Shown piece by piece: positions 44,468 through 54,792 of a stretch of DNA of 64,000 nt. The stretch lies in contig JASFAU010000001.1 in the NCBI GenBank assembly GCA_039704465.1, forward strand, positions 1,674,001-1,738,000. Reading direction: 5' to 3'. The translations under genes were made by a program, and so were the position numbers. Origin of the DNA: Plasmodiophora brassicae (lineage: Eukaryota; Endomyxa; Phytomyxea; Plasmodiophorida; Plasmodiophoridae). Numbering within the stretch: position 1 is the first letter of the stretch; the number at the start of each line of letters is the position of its first letter. The notes under the pieces are model-generated. The model saw only the letters and a program-made list of their open reading frames with translations, was not told the origin of the DNA and did no database searches.

Positions 44468-46396
44468 ATGGCACGTAGAAGTCATGGGTTTGATGCCGCA
44501 ATCAAGGCGGCGCGTCGTACAGGGAAACTGAACTTGTCGGGTCACGATCTGGACTGCCTGCCAGATCAGGTGTGGTCACTGGAGGCGCCCGGCGATGAGC
44601 GCTGGTGGGAAGGGCACGACCTTGAGATTCTGGATGCTAGCAATAATGAGATTGGGGAACTGCCGGATTCGTTCGGCGGCGTGACGATGGCGTCGCTGCG
44701 GTCATTGAACTTGTCACGGAATGCGATCGAGCAGCTGACGGAGGCGATTTCCGATCTGGCTGCGCTCGAATCACTTGACGTCTCCTGCAATAGACTGGAG
44801 GCATTGCCTCAATTTCTACCAGCCAATTTGAAGCTGCTTGACGTGTCACATAATCGCTTGACCAAGTTACCTGATGTATTGCCGCCCTCACTGCTGGTAC
44901 TCAAAGCGACACACAATTCGCTATCTGAAATAGGGGAATCATCGTTACAGTCGTGTTCACTGCTGAAAACGTTGTGGCTGACGAATAATTCTTTGGACGC
45001 CCTTCCACTGTCAGTCGGATACCTGACGGACTTGACCGAATTCCGCTGTACGTCAAACAGACTGCAATCATTGCCAAAAGAGGTTGCACAGCTTCGCCAC
45101 TTGTCTTCGATATCTCTCTCAAACAATATGCTGCACGGGAGCGTCTCCGTTCCAGAAGCCGCTGTTGATCTGAATTTGCAGTTCAATCACCTGAAACATT
45201 TGGACTTCTGTCTGATAGCCACGAAGCTGGTGTCACTTGATGTCAGTAATAATTCCATCGTCGAAGTGCCGAGCTCTATCGGAAGGTTAGGCTGCCTAAA
45301 TGTTGGGAGTTTCATGAGTCCATGACCGAGATCGAGATCCTCACTTGCCTTTGTGATAGGTACTGAACTTGAAATGCAACGACCTGAATGATCTGCCGAA
45401 CGAACTCGGATGGATGTCATCTCTGTCCTCGATTTTCGTCAGTGGGAACCCTCTTCGTCGCATCCGGTCGGCTATTTGGTCGAAAGGGACGGACACCCTC
45501 AAAGAATATCTTCGAAAACGCTCTTCGCAAGGTAATTCGTTCTTCGTTCATGAAAATACGTTGCTAAATCCAGCTGTTGACTTAGAGGAGGCACCTGAGG
45601 GTACAACATCACTGATTGAAGAGCACCGGGAAGCTTTCAAGCCCGAGAATGTACTCCACAAAGAGGTTGTCGTCTTCTGAACACTAATGACATTATGTGT
45701 CAGGATCGCAAACGTGTAGCCGCAACAGCATCGCAAGTTAATCTAAGCAAGCAAGGATTCGAGGTTATACCCGACAGCCTTTTCAGCAGGTGCAATTTCG
45801 TCTACCGTATCCTGTTCGGCCCAATCTGGTAGGCTGATCGCTTCGCCGATGACAGTTCAATGTCGTCCATCGTGGTTCTTCACATTTCTCATAACCGGGT
45901 GCGATCATTATTGCCGCTGAGTGGCCTTACAAGTCTTCGAGCTCTCCACGCCGACTTCAATGGTTAACAGCCGGTTTGGGCTCCTTCTTTGGCCGGAACT
46001 GACCTTTCAGTTCAGAGGTGTCCCAAGTTGAAGGCGTTCCATTATCTATCGTTGAACTGTCTCTGAACAACAACTTCATCGAAGTTCTGGATGAATGTGT
46101 GCTCCAGTTTGTTAACTTGAGATCACTGTCGTTGAACAACAACAAGCTTTGCCAGTAGGTTTGCAACGTGCCCTGCGGTGCTGGTTTCTTTAAACGTATC
46201 GTCTGCTGTGTGCAGGTTACCTCTTGTGCTAGCCGGGCTCCCAACGTTGACGGCGTTTTGCATGGTCGGGAACCCCATTAGGTCGATACGCTACGACATT
46301 CTCTCCAAAGGAAACCAAACTCTTCTTCAATACCTACGACGGAAGGTTCCTTTCGATTCTCCTTTGTTCCAGCGAATATCGTCATTGCCTTCGTAA
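44468..46396 (+). CDS. LRRC40: LRRC40-like leucine-rich-repeat protein
   Basis: ATG 44468 (MARRSHGFDAAIKAARRTG), with the family signature GKLNLSGHDLDCLPDQVWSL. About 20 LRRs of 22-23 residues follow, e.g. LEILDASNNEIGELPDSFG, LESLDVSCNRLEALPQ and LKTLWLTNNSLDALPLSVG. A mid-protein block NPLRRIRSAIWSKGTDTLKE ends the first half. After introns the second LRR set runs to NPIRSIRYDILSKGNQTLLQ and SPLFQRISSLPS. The repeated NP(L/I)R.IR....KG block is the hallmark of LRRC40. Function is unknown in most organisms; it is cytosolic, with no signal peptide. At least five short introns lie after 45290; their edges are approximate. Confidence 0.85.
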
Positions 46397-46564
46397 TTGT
46401 TTAAGTCTCGCCGTCGCATTAAACAAGCATGTATTTATCGTTGGGTGCTACTAGTGGTCTGCATCAGATGTTGCAGATCCGAATGAACAGCGGGACCCAG
46501 GGTTGAACGTAGCGATTCCGGCCCAAATGGCACCAGTCCGGACGGAGTCCGCTGCATCTCCAGG

Positions 46565-48039
46565 ATGGGCAAGAGGCGGAAACCGTCCAGTGATGCGAGC
46601 GCAGAGCGCCACCATCCACGTAGTCCATACTATTCCAGTCCTCCCGACTTCGAACGCTTGGCAGAAATGTATGAAGAGTTCCGACCATTGTAAGCCGGCG
46701 CCCGGACTGGGTGCCGTATGAGGACTGATGCACCTCGTTGGTATAGTGTCAGGCCAACTGGAAGCGGCTACGTAACGATCGATTGGAACGACCCGCAGGC
46801 TCTTCTCGCAGTCACAAGGGTTCTCCTCAGGCACGACTTTGGTCTGCAATTCAGTCTCCCGGAGCACCATTTATGCCCTCCTGTACCCCAGCGTCTCAAC
46901 TACATTTGCTGGATCGAGGTGCAATGCCGCTAAGCGCCCTTGCTTCGCATCTGACTGCACCAACAGGAACTGCTGTCATTTCTCCAACTGCCTTCCGGTG
47001 AAGAGATATGGGGGATTGATATCGGGACTGGGGCGTCGGCAATCTTTCCGTTGTTGGGCCAGTCGAAAGGGTGGAAGTTCCTTGCCACCGAGATCGACCC
47101 AGAGTCAGTGGGATCAGCCCGCAAGAACATATCCGACAACCGGCTCGAAGGCCGCATTGAGGTCGTCCAGAGCCCGTCAGCTCGTGACGTTCTTGTAGGC
47201 GTTATCCCAGAAAGAACCAAGTCGGTTCGATTTGTTCTTCTGCCCCACGCCCGTCTCATATCCGCTGCCTGTCTTCGCAGATACCACTTTACGGTCTGCA
47301 ACCCGCCGTTCTTCGACGACTTACAACAGACTGGTCTGAATGCTAAACGGGTATTCCAGTTTGGTACCAAAGGTATAGGATTCTCTCTGAAGTGCATATC
47401 AGGTGTGTCGGGCGACACCGTCTGAACTTGTCTGTCCTGGTGGCGAAGTCGAGTTCGTCGCCCAGATCGTCCGTGAGAGTGTTGTTCTTCGCGACAGGAT
47501 TAGGTGTGCCGCCCGGTACATCAGCCTTCGTTTTGAGAAGTAACGTTGTTGATAGTTGGTTTACGACGATGATCGGGAAGAAATCGTCGCTAATTGAGCT
47601 CCAGCGATTAATACGCGATGTCAATCCGGTTTGCGTTCGGACAACAAATTTCGCGCAGGGCAAGCAAGCACGATGGGGGTTGGCATGGACGTTCACGCCT
47701 GATCTCCACGTTGATCAGATGTCGTCAACGCCATCCGATCAGAACCTGTCAGCATTTGCAGTACCGCTAGGTCTCGCATCGATTGTCGACCCAATCTCCG
47801 TTTTCATCAGCCAACGCGGCTGGGGTATGACTGTCAAGTCGCCTATATTATTGCTTGTCTATCGTTCCCAGGATCCAGAACAGCGTTCCGCCCCCTCGGA
47901 TTTCCGAATCGACCTGCTTCCCGTTTCCGAGAATGTTACGCGAGTGAAGGTTTCTCCCCGAGACAACCAGCGTCCTGACACGGTTGCGTCATTCCTTGCT
48001 GAACTCAAAGACCACCTTCCGAGACCCACCCCGAGATGA
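46565..48039 (+). CDS. METTL16: METTL16-like N6-adenosine RNA methyltransferase
   Basis: ATG 46565 (MGKRRKPSSDASAERHHP), then YYSSPPDFERLAEMYEEFRP, ALLAVTRVLLRHDFGLQFSL and PPVPQRLNYICWIE as in METTL16. The SAM site is IDIGTGASAIFPLLG with ATEIDPESVGSARKN. The catalytic motif is CNPPFF. Then GGEVEFVAQIVRES, MIGKKSSLIELQRLI and TTNFAQGKQARWGLAWTF. The C-terminus is short (ends PRPTPR) and lacks the vertebrate-conserved regions. The family methylates U6 snRNA and some mRNA hairpins. Several short introns lie between 46680 and 47450. The stop is 36 nt from that of the convergent LSm11 gene. Confidence 0.85.
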
Positions 48040-48075
48040 TAAATTACAGTGACGCTATCCATTGTTTTCCTGGGA

Positions 48076-48694
48076 TTAACCTGGTGGAGCCGGCCCGACA
48101 ATGACGACCGCGTCCCCTCGAATCAGGAGCTGCCGAACGCATCGCCGACGAACGACCTTCCGTTTGCGTCGCCCGTTCCCATTGGCCCGATCCGTCCACT
48201 CGAAATCATGGAACGTCTCCTCGACATCCAAGAGCACCTAAGGATGCGACGTCAGTCGCGTCGATAGCATAACTGTGTGCAAGCCTTGCCATGTTGAAGT
48301 GTTTGTCGAACGCTTTGAGGTACCCAGTACAGCATCCGCGGACGCCCTTGTGCCGCCGGATTACAACTCGAACCCGAAGACGACGTTCAAGCAACGTACT
48401 CAGCAGACCTAACGGCCCAGCGACATGCCTCGCGTCTTCCGGTTTCGGTTCCGGCCCAGCAAGGGCGTGCTCCTGTTGGTCTCGCGGATTCGCTGCCGGG
48501 GGCGCCCGTCGCGGCCTGGCCCGCGTGTGCGAACGTCGCGGACGATAATTGGGATCCGACGGATGCAGCAGCGACGCACAGTGTCGGACGGTGTCGCGAG
48601 GTGCACCATCAGCAGGGACAATGCGGTCCGCGTACAGCAGGGCAACTGCAGGGTCAAACTGCTCGGACAAGGCGTTCAGCCGGGCGTCGTCCAT
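48076..48694 (-). CDS. LSM11: LSm11-like protein, U7 snRNP Sm ring subunit
   Basis: Exon 1 runs 48290-48694. ATG 48694 begins [20 protein letters not shown], matching the FDPLLALYA region near the start of LSm11; an in-frame ATG at 48793 is also possible. An Arg/Pro-rich spacer is followed by Sm1: [40 protein letters not shown] then NM. A 52-nt intron (48238-48289) begins with GC (GCAAGG) and ends TTAG. Exon 2, 48076-48237, reads [14 protein letters not shown], a basic linker, and Sm2 [15 protein letters not shown], ending PPG. Total 188 residues. The split Sm domain and FDP start are features of LSm11, which with LSm10 defines the U7 snRNP for histone mRNA 3' processing. Another LSm paralogue is less likely. 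Confidence 0.72.
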
Positions 48695-48853
48695 CCGGGA
48701 TCCCGGATTCGCACAAAAACAATCGCAGTCTACCGGCGGTCGTCCACGAAGAGTGACGCGATGGGCTAACGCGGTCCAGATCAGCCTATTCATGCTATTG
48801 TGTGTATGTTGTCGTACATATAAATACGGGTAGCTACTGGGAGTGGCACGTTG

Positions 48854-50846
48854 TCACCGGCTGGCGCCAAGGAAGAGTCTTCGGAGCCACCGATAGACGT
48901 GCTGGGCAGCATCACTGGAGAACTGGATGTCGCCACGGTCGACCAGCCACGGGATGCTGACGGTTCGCGGTTCGGTCATGTACATCAGGAAGTTGTGGAC
49001 GTACTTTGTGACAAAGGCCTTCGTCAGGTGCGTTTCGAATAACATAACCAGCGCACCCCGGGTGTCTGTTAGCATAGCACCAAACAGGTGGCTACGACTG
49101 AGGTCAATTTGGAGGTCGAAGTCAAAAATGGGCGGAAGGTCGAACGACATGGTGATGAAGTCGACCTCGACGAGTAGTGCTAGAGGCAGGTATTAGCGCG
49201 TGCACTCGGTGGGCGACGACCACATCGCTTACGGTGGATTATCCGAAACGTTACCGGCCCGGACAACCTGAAATTTGTAATGTCGAACACCACCGATGAC
49301 GAATTCATAATGCCGTCCACCGCCATCTTGACCTTTAGTTTCTTCCAGTTGATGTACATGAACGCCTGATATATCACTATCATTACGGTACGTGTCACTC
49401 TAAACCCGAAACGAGTTCGTCAACCTTATAGGTAAAGGCCTCTCGATGCTGCCCTTGGCTGCTCATCTCAAACTGAGGTGCATCATGCACGCTATGAACT
49501 CCAAGATCCATGCCAAGGATGCGGAGCCGAATTGGACCAGACATTCTGGATAACCCAGCACGGTGAGATGAACGTCAATCAGCATCCTCGAAGCCAACCC
49601 ACGAATTGCATGCATTCTCCAGCGTGGTCCTCAGCGTCGTCTGAATGGAGGGGTTTAGAGTGAACGTGTACAAAAGCCTTTGGGCGAAACGCGTCCAAAC
49701 GGTCGAGCCCTTCTCGAGCTGTTTGTCGCTCAGATTACAAATCTTCACAGGGACATCAAGCGCGTTCGGCGGAGCCTTGTGCCTCCGAAATGGCTCTGGG
49801 ACGGTGCTACCAAGAGACCTGACGGGAACTGGCCGATCACTCTTCAGCCGTGTGTTCGCGATCCATTGTGATTCGTCATATCGTTCGTCTTCGACAGTTT
49901 CAATCTCACGTTCGATAACCTGAGGGAATAACGGGTCAGCAACTGCGCACCTTGCCAAAGGATCACCCACGTCATCATACTCCTAACCGCGCTTCTTCAG
50001 GGCCATCCGCCCAGATGAGGTAGATAGGCGGGGAATACCGAAGCAACCATTTCCTGAAGAACATGATGTTTCGGCCAGTTGCTACAGACTTTGCGCTTCG
50101 CACGTTCAGTATCTTCAGTGTGGACTCGTACATGTCGTCCGGGATCTGAAGAGCAATGCGACCGGCCAGCGACAAACCGTCGCTGACCTGCTCTCTTATA
50201 CCGAACAGTGACAACGACGCATTGAAGAAGGGGAACGCTCCTGAAACGTCAAACTGGAATCGTTCGTTGTTGCCATCGGCAACGTTTGTAGCGATTAGCA
50301 CCTGAACACCAATCAGTGCGACGAACGTAGCAGTTGATGTTCCAGTTGCCATCTTACGAGTGGGTGCACTTTCGACAAGTGCGCACGAGACAGCTTATGT
50401 ACAGGCAGGAATTCCAGGACGTCGATCGACGTGAACGTCGGCAACTGAGTACGCCAAAGGAGATTGTTCAGGCAGATGCGTATCTCCTCGCCGGTCATGT
50501 ACTTGTAGACCAGCGTCGACACCATCATCTGCGCCATCTCGCTCCAGGCCGTCATCGCCTGTAACTGCTGCTCTCTCGTCAGCGGCCCGACGGAGCCGAG
50601 CCGAACACCCCGGATGTCATCGGGCGTTGACGACGCGAACAGAATGGCCCAGACCACGGAGACGGCAATCAAGACGGACATGGCGACGACGAACTGAATG
50701 CATCCACACAGCAGCCTGAACGAGATCGCGAATAGCTCGCGCAGCCCGAACCGGATTTCCCGGTGCTTAACGCGCCTGCGCCTGCTTCGCTTCCGGACGC
50801 GCTCGGGCCCTTCGTCGGCGCTCTTGACGCGCCCGTGTTCCGGCAT
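48854..50846 (-). CDS. single-pass membrane protein, paralogue A of a two-member family
   Basis: ATG 50846 (MPEHGRVKSADEGPERVRKR). A very basic N-terminus precedes one transmembrane helix (CIQFVVAMSVLIAVSVVWAI). Then LTREQQLQAMTAWSEMAQMM and TGEEIRICLNNL. Several exons of beta-rich sequence follow: SGAFPFFNASLSLFGIREQ and GRIALQIPDDMYESTLKIL near 50200-50100, LLYTFTLNPSIQTTLRTTLE near 49660, VKMAVDGIMNSSSVVFDITN near 49290, and FDFDLQIDLSRSHLFGAML...VSIPWLVDRGDIQFSSDAAQ before the stop at 48854. The gene at 60021-61984 has the same order and similar motifs. The repeated ~100-residue beta units recall LEA-2/DUF3712-type lumenal domains of fungal Tag1-like proteins; that is a guess. Exon joins were not fixed. 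Confidence 0.65.
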
Positions 50847-51179
50847 GGTCGCCGCGAACGTGTGGCATCGCATGCGACGTGCGCTGGGATCCCACATTGC
50901 CAGCTACGAGCGCAGCGCCATCGGCCGCTGTGCTTGACACTGCCGACGACGCAGCGGAACGCGTCCAACCAAAAATAGCACTGCACAACGTTGCCCTTGG
51001 CCGCATTTAGAAGGTGCACCGTACCGTTACGGCGTCACGGGGTTCTCACCGAGAGACAAGACCCCCACGCTTTGTGGTTCCGTTCCGCGCCGCGTCGGCG
51101 ACTGCACTCGAACGCCGCATCATGTGGACGAGGGCGCGTTTCGTCGGAGCCGGGTGTCGGAGCGGGATCACAGTGTGGT
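50847..51179. promoter_or_regulatory. divergent intergenic region
   Basis: 333 nt between the outward-facing starts of membrane paralogue A and the sulfatase-like gene. GC-rich, no specific motif recognised. Confidence 0.35.
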
Positions 51180-53823
51180 ATGCCGGGATTCATGGCGCGT
51201 CTGCGAGCAATGCTGGCGACCGTCGTCACGTTGGCCGTTGTGATGTTCCTGTGGACCGCGCGACGCCTGCCGGGGGCGGATTGGAAATCGGGGGCATTGG
51301 TTGGTGCGGACTGGGATTCCTTGGTGACGTTGCTTCGCACACGGCCGTTATCGCTGGCAATGCATCCGCCGTTCAAGCCGCATCTCAGTTGCAATCCGAC
51401 GTTCATCTCGCGTGTGCCATGGCAGATCCTGGCTGAGAAATGGGGGACGACATCGGGGCTGTCCCCTAACCACGATATTGGCAGATGTCACGACGACGAT
51501 CCGAACAGCGATCCGCATCAGTTCACATCAGTGGACGACGACACGAACCAGCTGCTGATAAAGGGAGCATGCAACGGGACCGTGATGCTGTTCGGAAGCA
51601 ACGGCCGCCAAGTGATGCCGTTGCTGCTTGGGACGGCACCCGCATCGGTCGACCTTCGCGACTGGCAGCAAGTCGTCGTACAATGCACCGAGCCGAAAAT
51701 GATCGACGTCCATGTCCGGGCCGTTCTGGACCGGACCAGTAAGGACAGGGCGCGGCGCGCTATTCAGGCCAACAAGGGCAGCCGCACGAGGCCACACGTT
51801 CTTATACTGATGGTGGATTCCGTCTCACGTGGGCAGTTCATTCGGCAGTTCCCCAAGACGGTGCAGACCTTGCAGGGCGTTCGACGAGGGGAGATATCCG
51901 GGTCTCACATTCAGCTGGGGTTTGAACGGTTCAGCACCGCTGCTGTGGGGACGAACGGGAACTTCCTTCCCGTCCTCACCGGGTACTCCATAGGGCGCTG
52001 GCAATCCCTGAATCATGAGCTGAACCGGAGCAACGTCTCCTATGTTGACCGATACTTGAATGCCTCAGTAAGTCGTAGACCCTCAGCGTCCGTTGCCCAA
52101 TGCTGAATCAGCGGCAGGGCATCGAACATGACGGGGAATCGGTCAGGAACCTATTCATGGAATTCAAGGCGGCAGGATACGTGACAAGCCTGATGGATCA
52201 GAGCGGGCTGCAGTGGACGTCGTCGCTGGGCAAGCTGATGCTCCCGAACGGGACGGACAACGAGATCCTGGAAGTCGTCACCGGCCTGGCCGACTACAAC
52301 TTCTACACGATCATGGATCCGCTCATTCGGAACGGGACCGGCTGGGACGCACGTCTGCTCTACACCCGTTCCGATATGAAGGCACTTTGTGCCGGTCGCC
52401 AGTCCCTCGAAGAGCTCGAATTCCAGCGCCTATCGCAGCTACTGGATCTGGCAACGGCCAACTCTGTCCCGCTCTTCTCGGTATCGGTCTTCAACACTGG
52501 ACACGAGCCGGAAGCGAAGCGAGCGCCCAGCGCGGACGCACCACTGGCCACGTTTATCCAGCGTACGCTAAGTGCACATCCAGACGTCATGGTCGTCCTC
52601 ATGTCGGATCATGGCCTCGGGTACGGCCCATTCGCAGCGAGCGACCTGGGTGCATTCGAGGGTAAACTCCCGACCTTGTTCGTGTCGATGCCGGCTTCGT
52701 TTCTGGGAGTCGACCACCTTCAGAACGCCATTGCCAACGAAGAGCGCCTCGTATTCCCCCTGGACATATTCCACACGTTGCGATGGGTGGCGTCACCCGA
52801 CGCCCACGATCGCGGCCTGTTCGCGTCGGAGATCGACGCCAAACGCGACTGTGATGTCGTCGAGCCCGAATACGATGTCAATTACAAGTTCTGTGGGTGC
52901 GCCGTTCGTCTGGAAACGCTCATGCGGCCGTCGTACCCGTTAGCCGTCAGTGCCCTGAACTTCCTCAACATGGTCAACGAGCCAGCACGAAACGTCTGCG
53001 AGCATGCCAGATACGCTGCCGAGCCTCGCTCGATGGTCCTGCTCGACCGCGTTGACAAGAACAACCCTTTCGTTGATCGTCTGGCCGTCCAGCTCGCTGT
53101 CACGACGAACGGCCTCGTCCAGAGGAGTGCCGTGGAAACATTCACAGCCTATTACGTTCGCCACACCGAACCGCCCAGGTGACGCATGCGGCCCAGATAT
53201 CACCAATGTGGTTACTAACGGACTGTGTCGCGCGCAGGTGGATGCACGGGGACGGGCCCGAGTCGTTCGATCTTGCGGTTGGCACACACTGGGATAGCGA
53301 GCATCGGCACTTTCTCGGGCCCGTTTCCGTGGTCGACATGGTGCATGGGACGCCAATATCGGTTCTTATGCGACCAATCAAGGACGTACATCAAGTTCCG
53401 GTTGGGCTGTCCCTGATACTGCTTGTTACGCCGTCTGCTGATCATGTTCCTTCGTAGCGAGGGTCGCACCTGGTGCTTCTTCACGCCGAACACGCGCTGG
53501 ATCCGCAAACCAGGCCCGTCCGACGACGCTGGTGGACGCAGGACCCGGTTGTCCACCTAGACGATATTCGACTCGTTCCTGGTCCATGGGCAGTCCTCCT
53601 GCGTCATCAGGGTAGAACCATTGGGTCGGCGACGTTTGCTGTCGTCAATTCCGTCCTGCAACCGCGGTTCGACCAGCAGGAACTGATCGGCCGGTACTGG
53701 GCCTTCGACACGCTGCGCCGCGAGTCGGAATTCGGCATGTTCGAGCAGTGCACACCCGCCGGAATGGACCCGGCCCTGTGCCTCTGCGGGAACGTTTCCC
53801 TACCCCAAGATGCCCGGTCATAA
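51180..53823 (+). CDS. DUF229 sulfatase-like/alkaline-phosphatase-superfamily type II membrane protein
   Basis: ATG 51180 (MPGFMARLRAMLATVVTL) starts a signal anchor. Exon 1 ends at 52067, a 50-nt intron (52068-52117) joins LNAS to GIEHDGESVRNLF, another near 53180-53237 joins EPPR to WMHGDGPESFDLA, and one more lies before the last exon (to 53823). Catalytic landmarks: PHVLILMVDSVSRGQFIRQF with QFPKTVQ, the DUF229 signature around the nucleophile region, and MSDHGLGYGPF with the metal-binding Asp-His. Also SVFNTGHEPE. Cysteine-rich pieces (CDVVEPEYDVNYKFCGC, CTPAGMDPALCLCGN) suggest a lumenal or extracellular domain with disulfides. Several N-x-S/T sites are present. The substrate is unknown in this family. 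Confidence 0.8.
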
Positions 53824-54095
53824 CCGACCCGAGGCCCAGGATCTCACTAAACACTGAACCGTCTATCTCTATCGGCCCGCGATGCCCCCGGGAACGATCG
53901 TAAACAGAGACAACGGCGGTACTGCGCTCCCGATCCGCTTCCCCGTCCCCGATCCGAATGCTTCGACGTGCGGCAGGAGTCAAATATGGGGGCCCCATTC
54001 TGCATGGTCGGTCGGCAGCAATCGATCAGACGTGAGCGGCAGGTCAGCGTTCATACGTTTTGTGGATACGTTGCGAGGAGAGCAGTGAGTCGTCG

Positions 54096-54567
54096 ATGGT
54101 GAACGCAACACCCGATGTCCGAGAAGCAGGGATCATGGAGCCAACTGACCTAGACCCTGTCAACGACCCTGCGCTGTACCCGGTGTCGATTGCTCCCCGT
54201 CACCGCGACGCGCAGACGGAGGAGGAAATCGAGGTGGGTACCAGACAGGGTCAAACCGTGGCGGTTCGATCACGTCTGAGTTCCCCAACCTGTGCAGGGT
54301 CTGGGATCTGGGCATAATAAACCCTTGCGTACCGGCGAGACTCGATGCGACAAGAGCCGCCCACATCCCATGCACAAATCGAACCATGACCGAAACGTGG
54401 AACGGAAGACGAAGGTCGGAAATCTGTCCTGGCTGGACCATACCGCAAACGTGTATAACGCGACGTCCACAGAAACTCGTTTCCCAGTTGACGGAGACCC
54501 AGCCCGAAGACGTGCCCAAGGCGTTCTAAGAGGTGGCGTTTGCCAGGATGACGGTCGCGGGGCATGA
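54096..54567 (+). CDS. small two-exon gene, family unknown
   Basis: ATG 54096 starts MVNATPDVREAGIMEPTDLD, then ALYPVSIAPRHRDAQTEEE. A likely intron (GTGGGTACC...CTGTGCAG, about 64 nt, ending near 54297) leads to an open exon with VGNLSWLDHTANVYNATSTE and RFPVDGDPARRRAQGVL, TGA at 54567. A different frame of the same exon is also open to 54529 (VWDLGIINPCVPARLDATRA), so the frame is uncertain. No domain recognised. The preceding 272 nt (53824-54095) show nothing. Confidence 0.35.
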
Positions 54568-54792
54568 TGAAATAAAGCGGAATGTCTGGGCTCTAGTGCT
54601 TCGCGTTGCCTTCGTTCACGAAACAAACCGTGCGGGAAGCGGGATCGTATTCATCCGAAACGATGCAGGTTCAGGGGGGGTTGGTTTGCAATGCAACAAC
54701 CAGTGGACGCGCGCAGTACGGGCGTCAGCGGCGATATGTCGGACGGCGACTGTCACACGTGCCGCGGTGTCCGTGGCGGTTGGTGCAGCACG

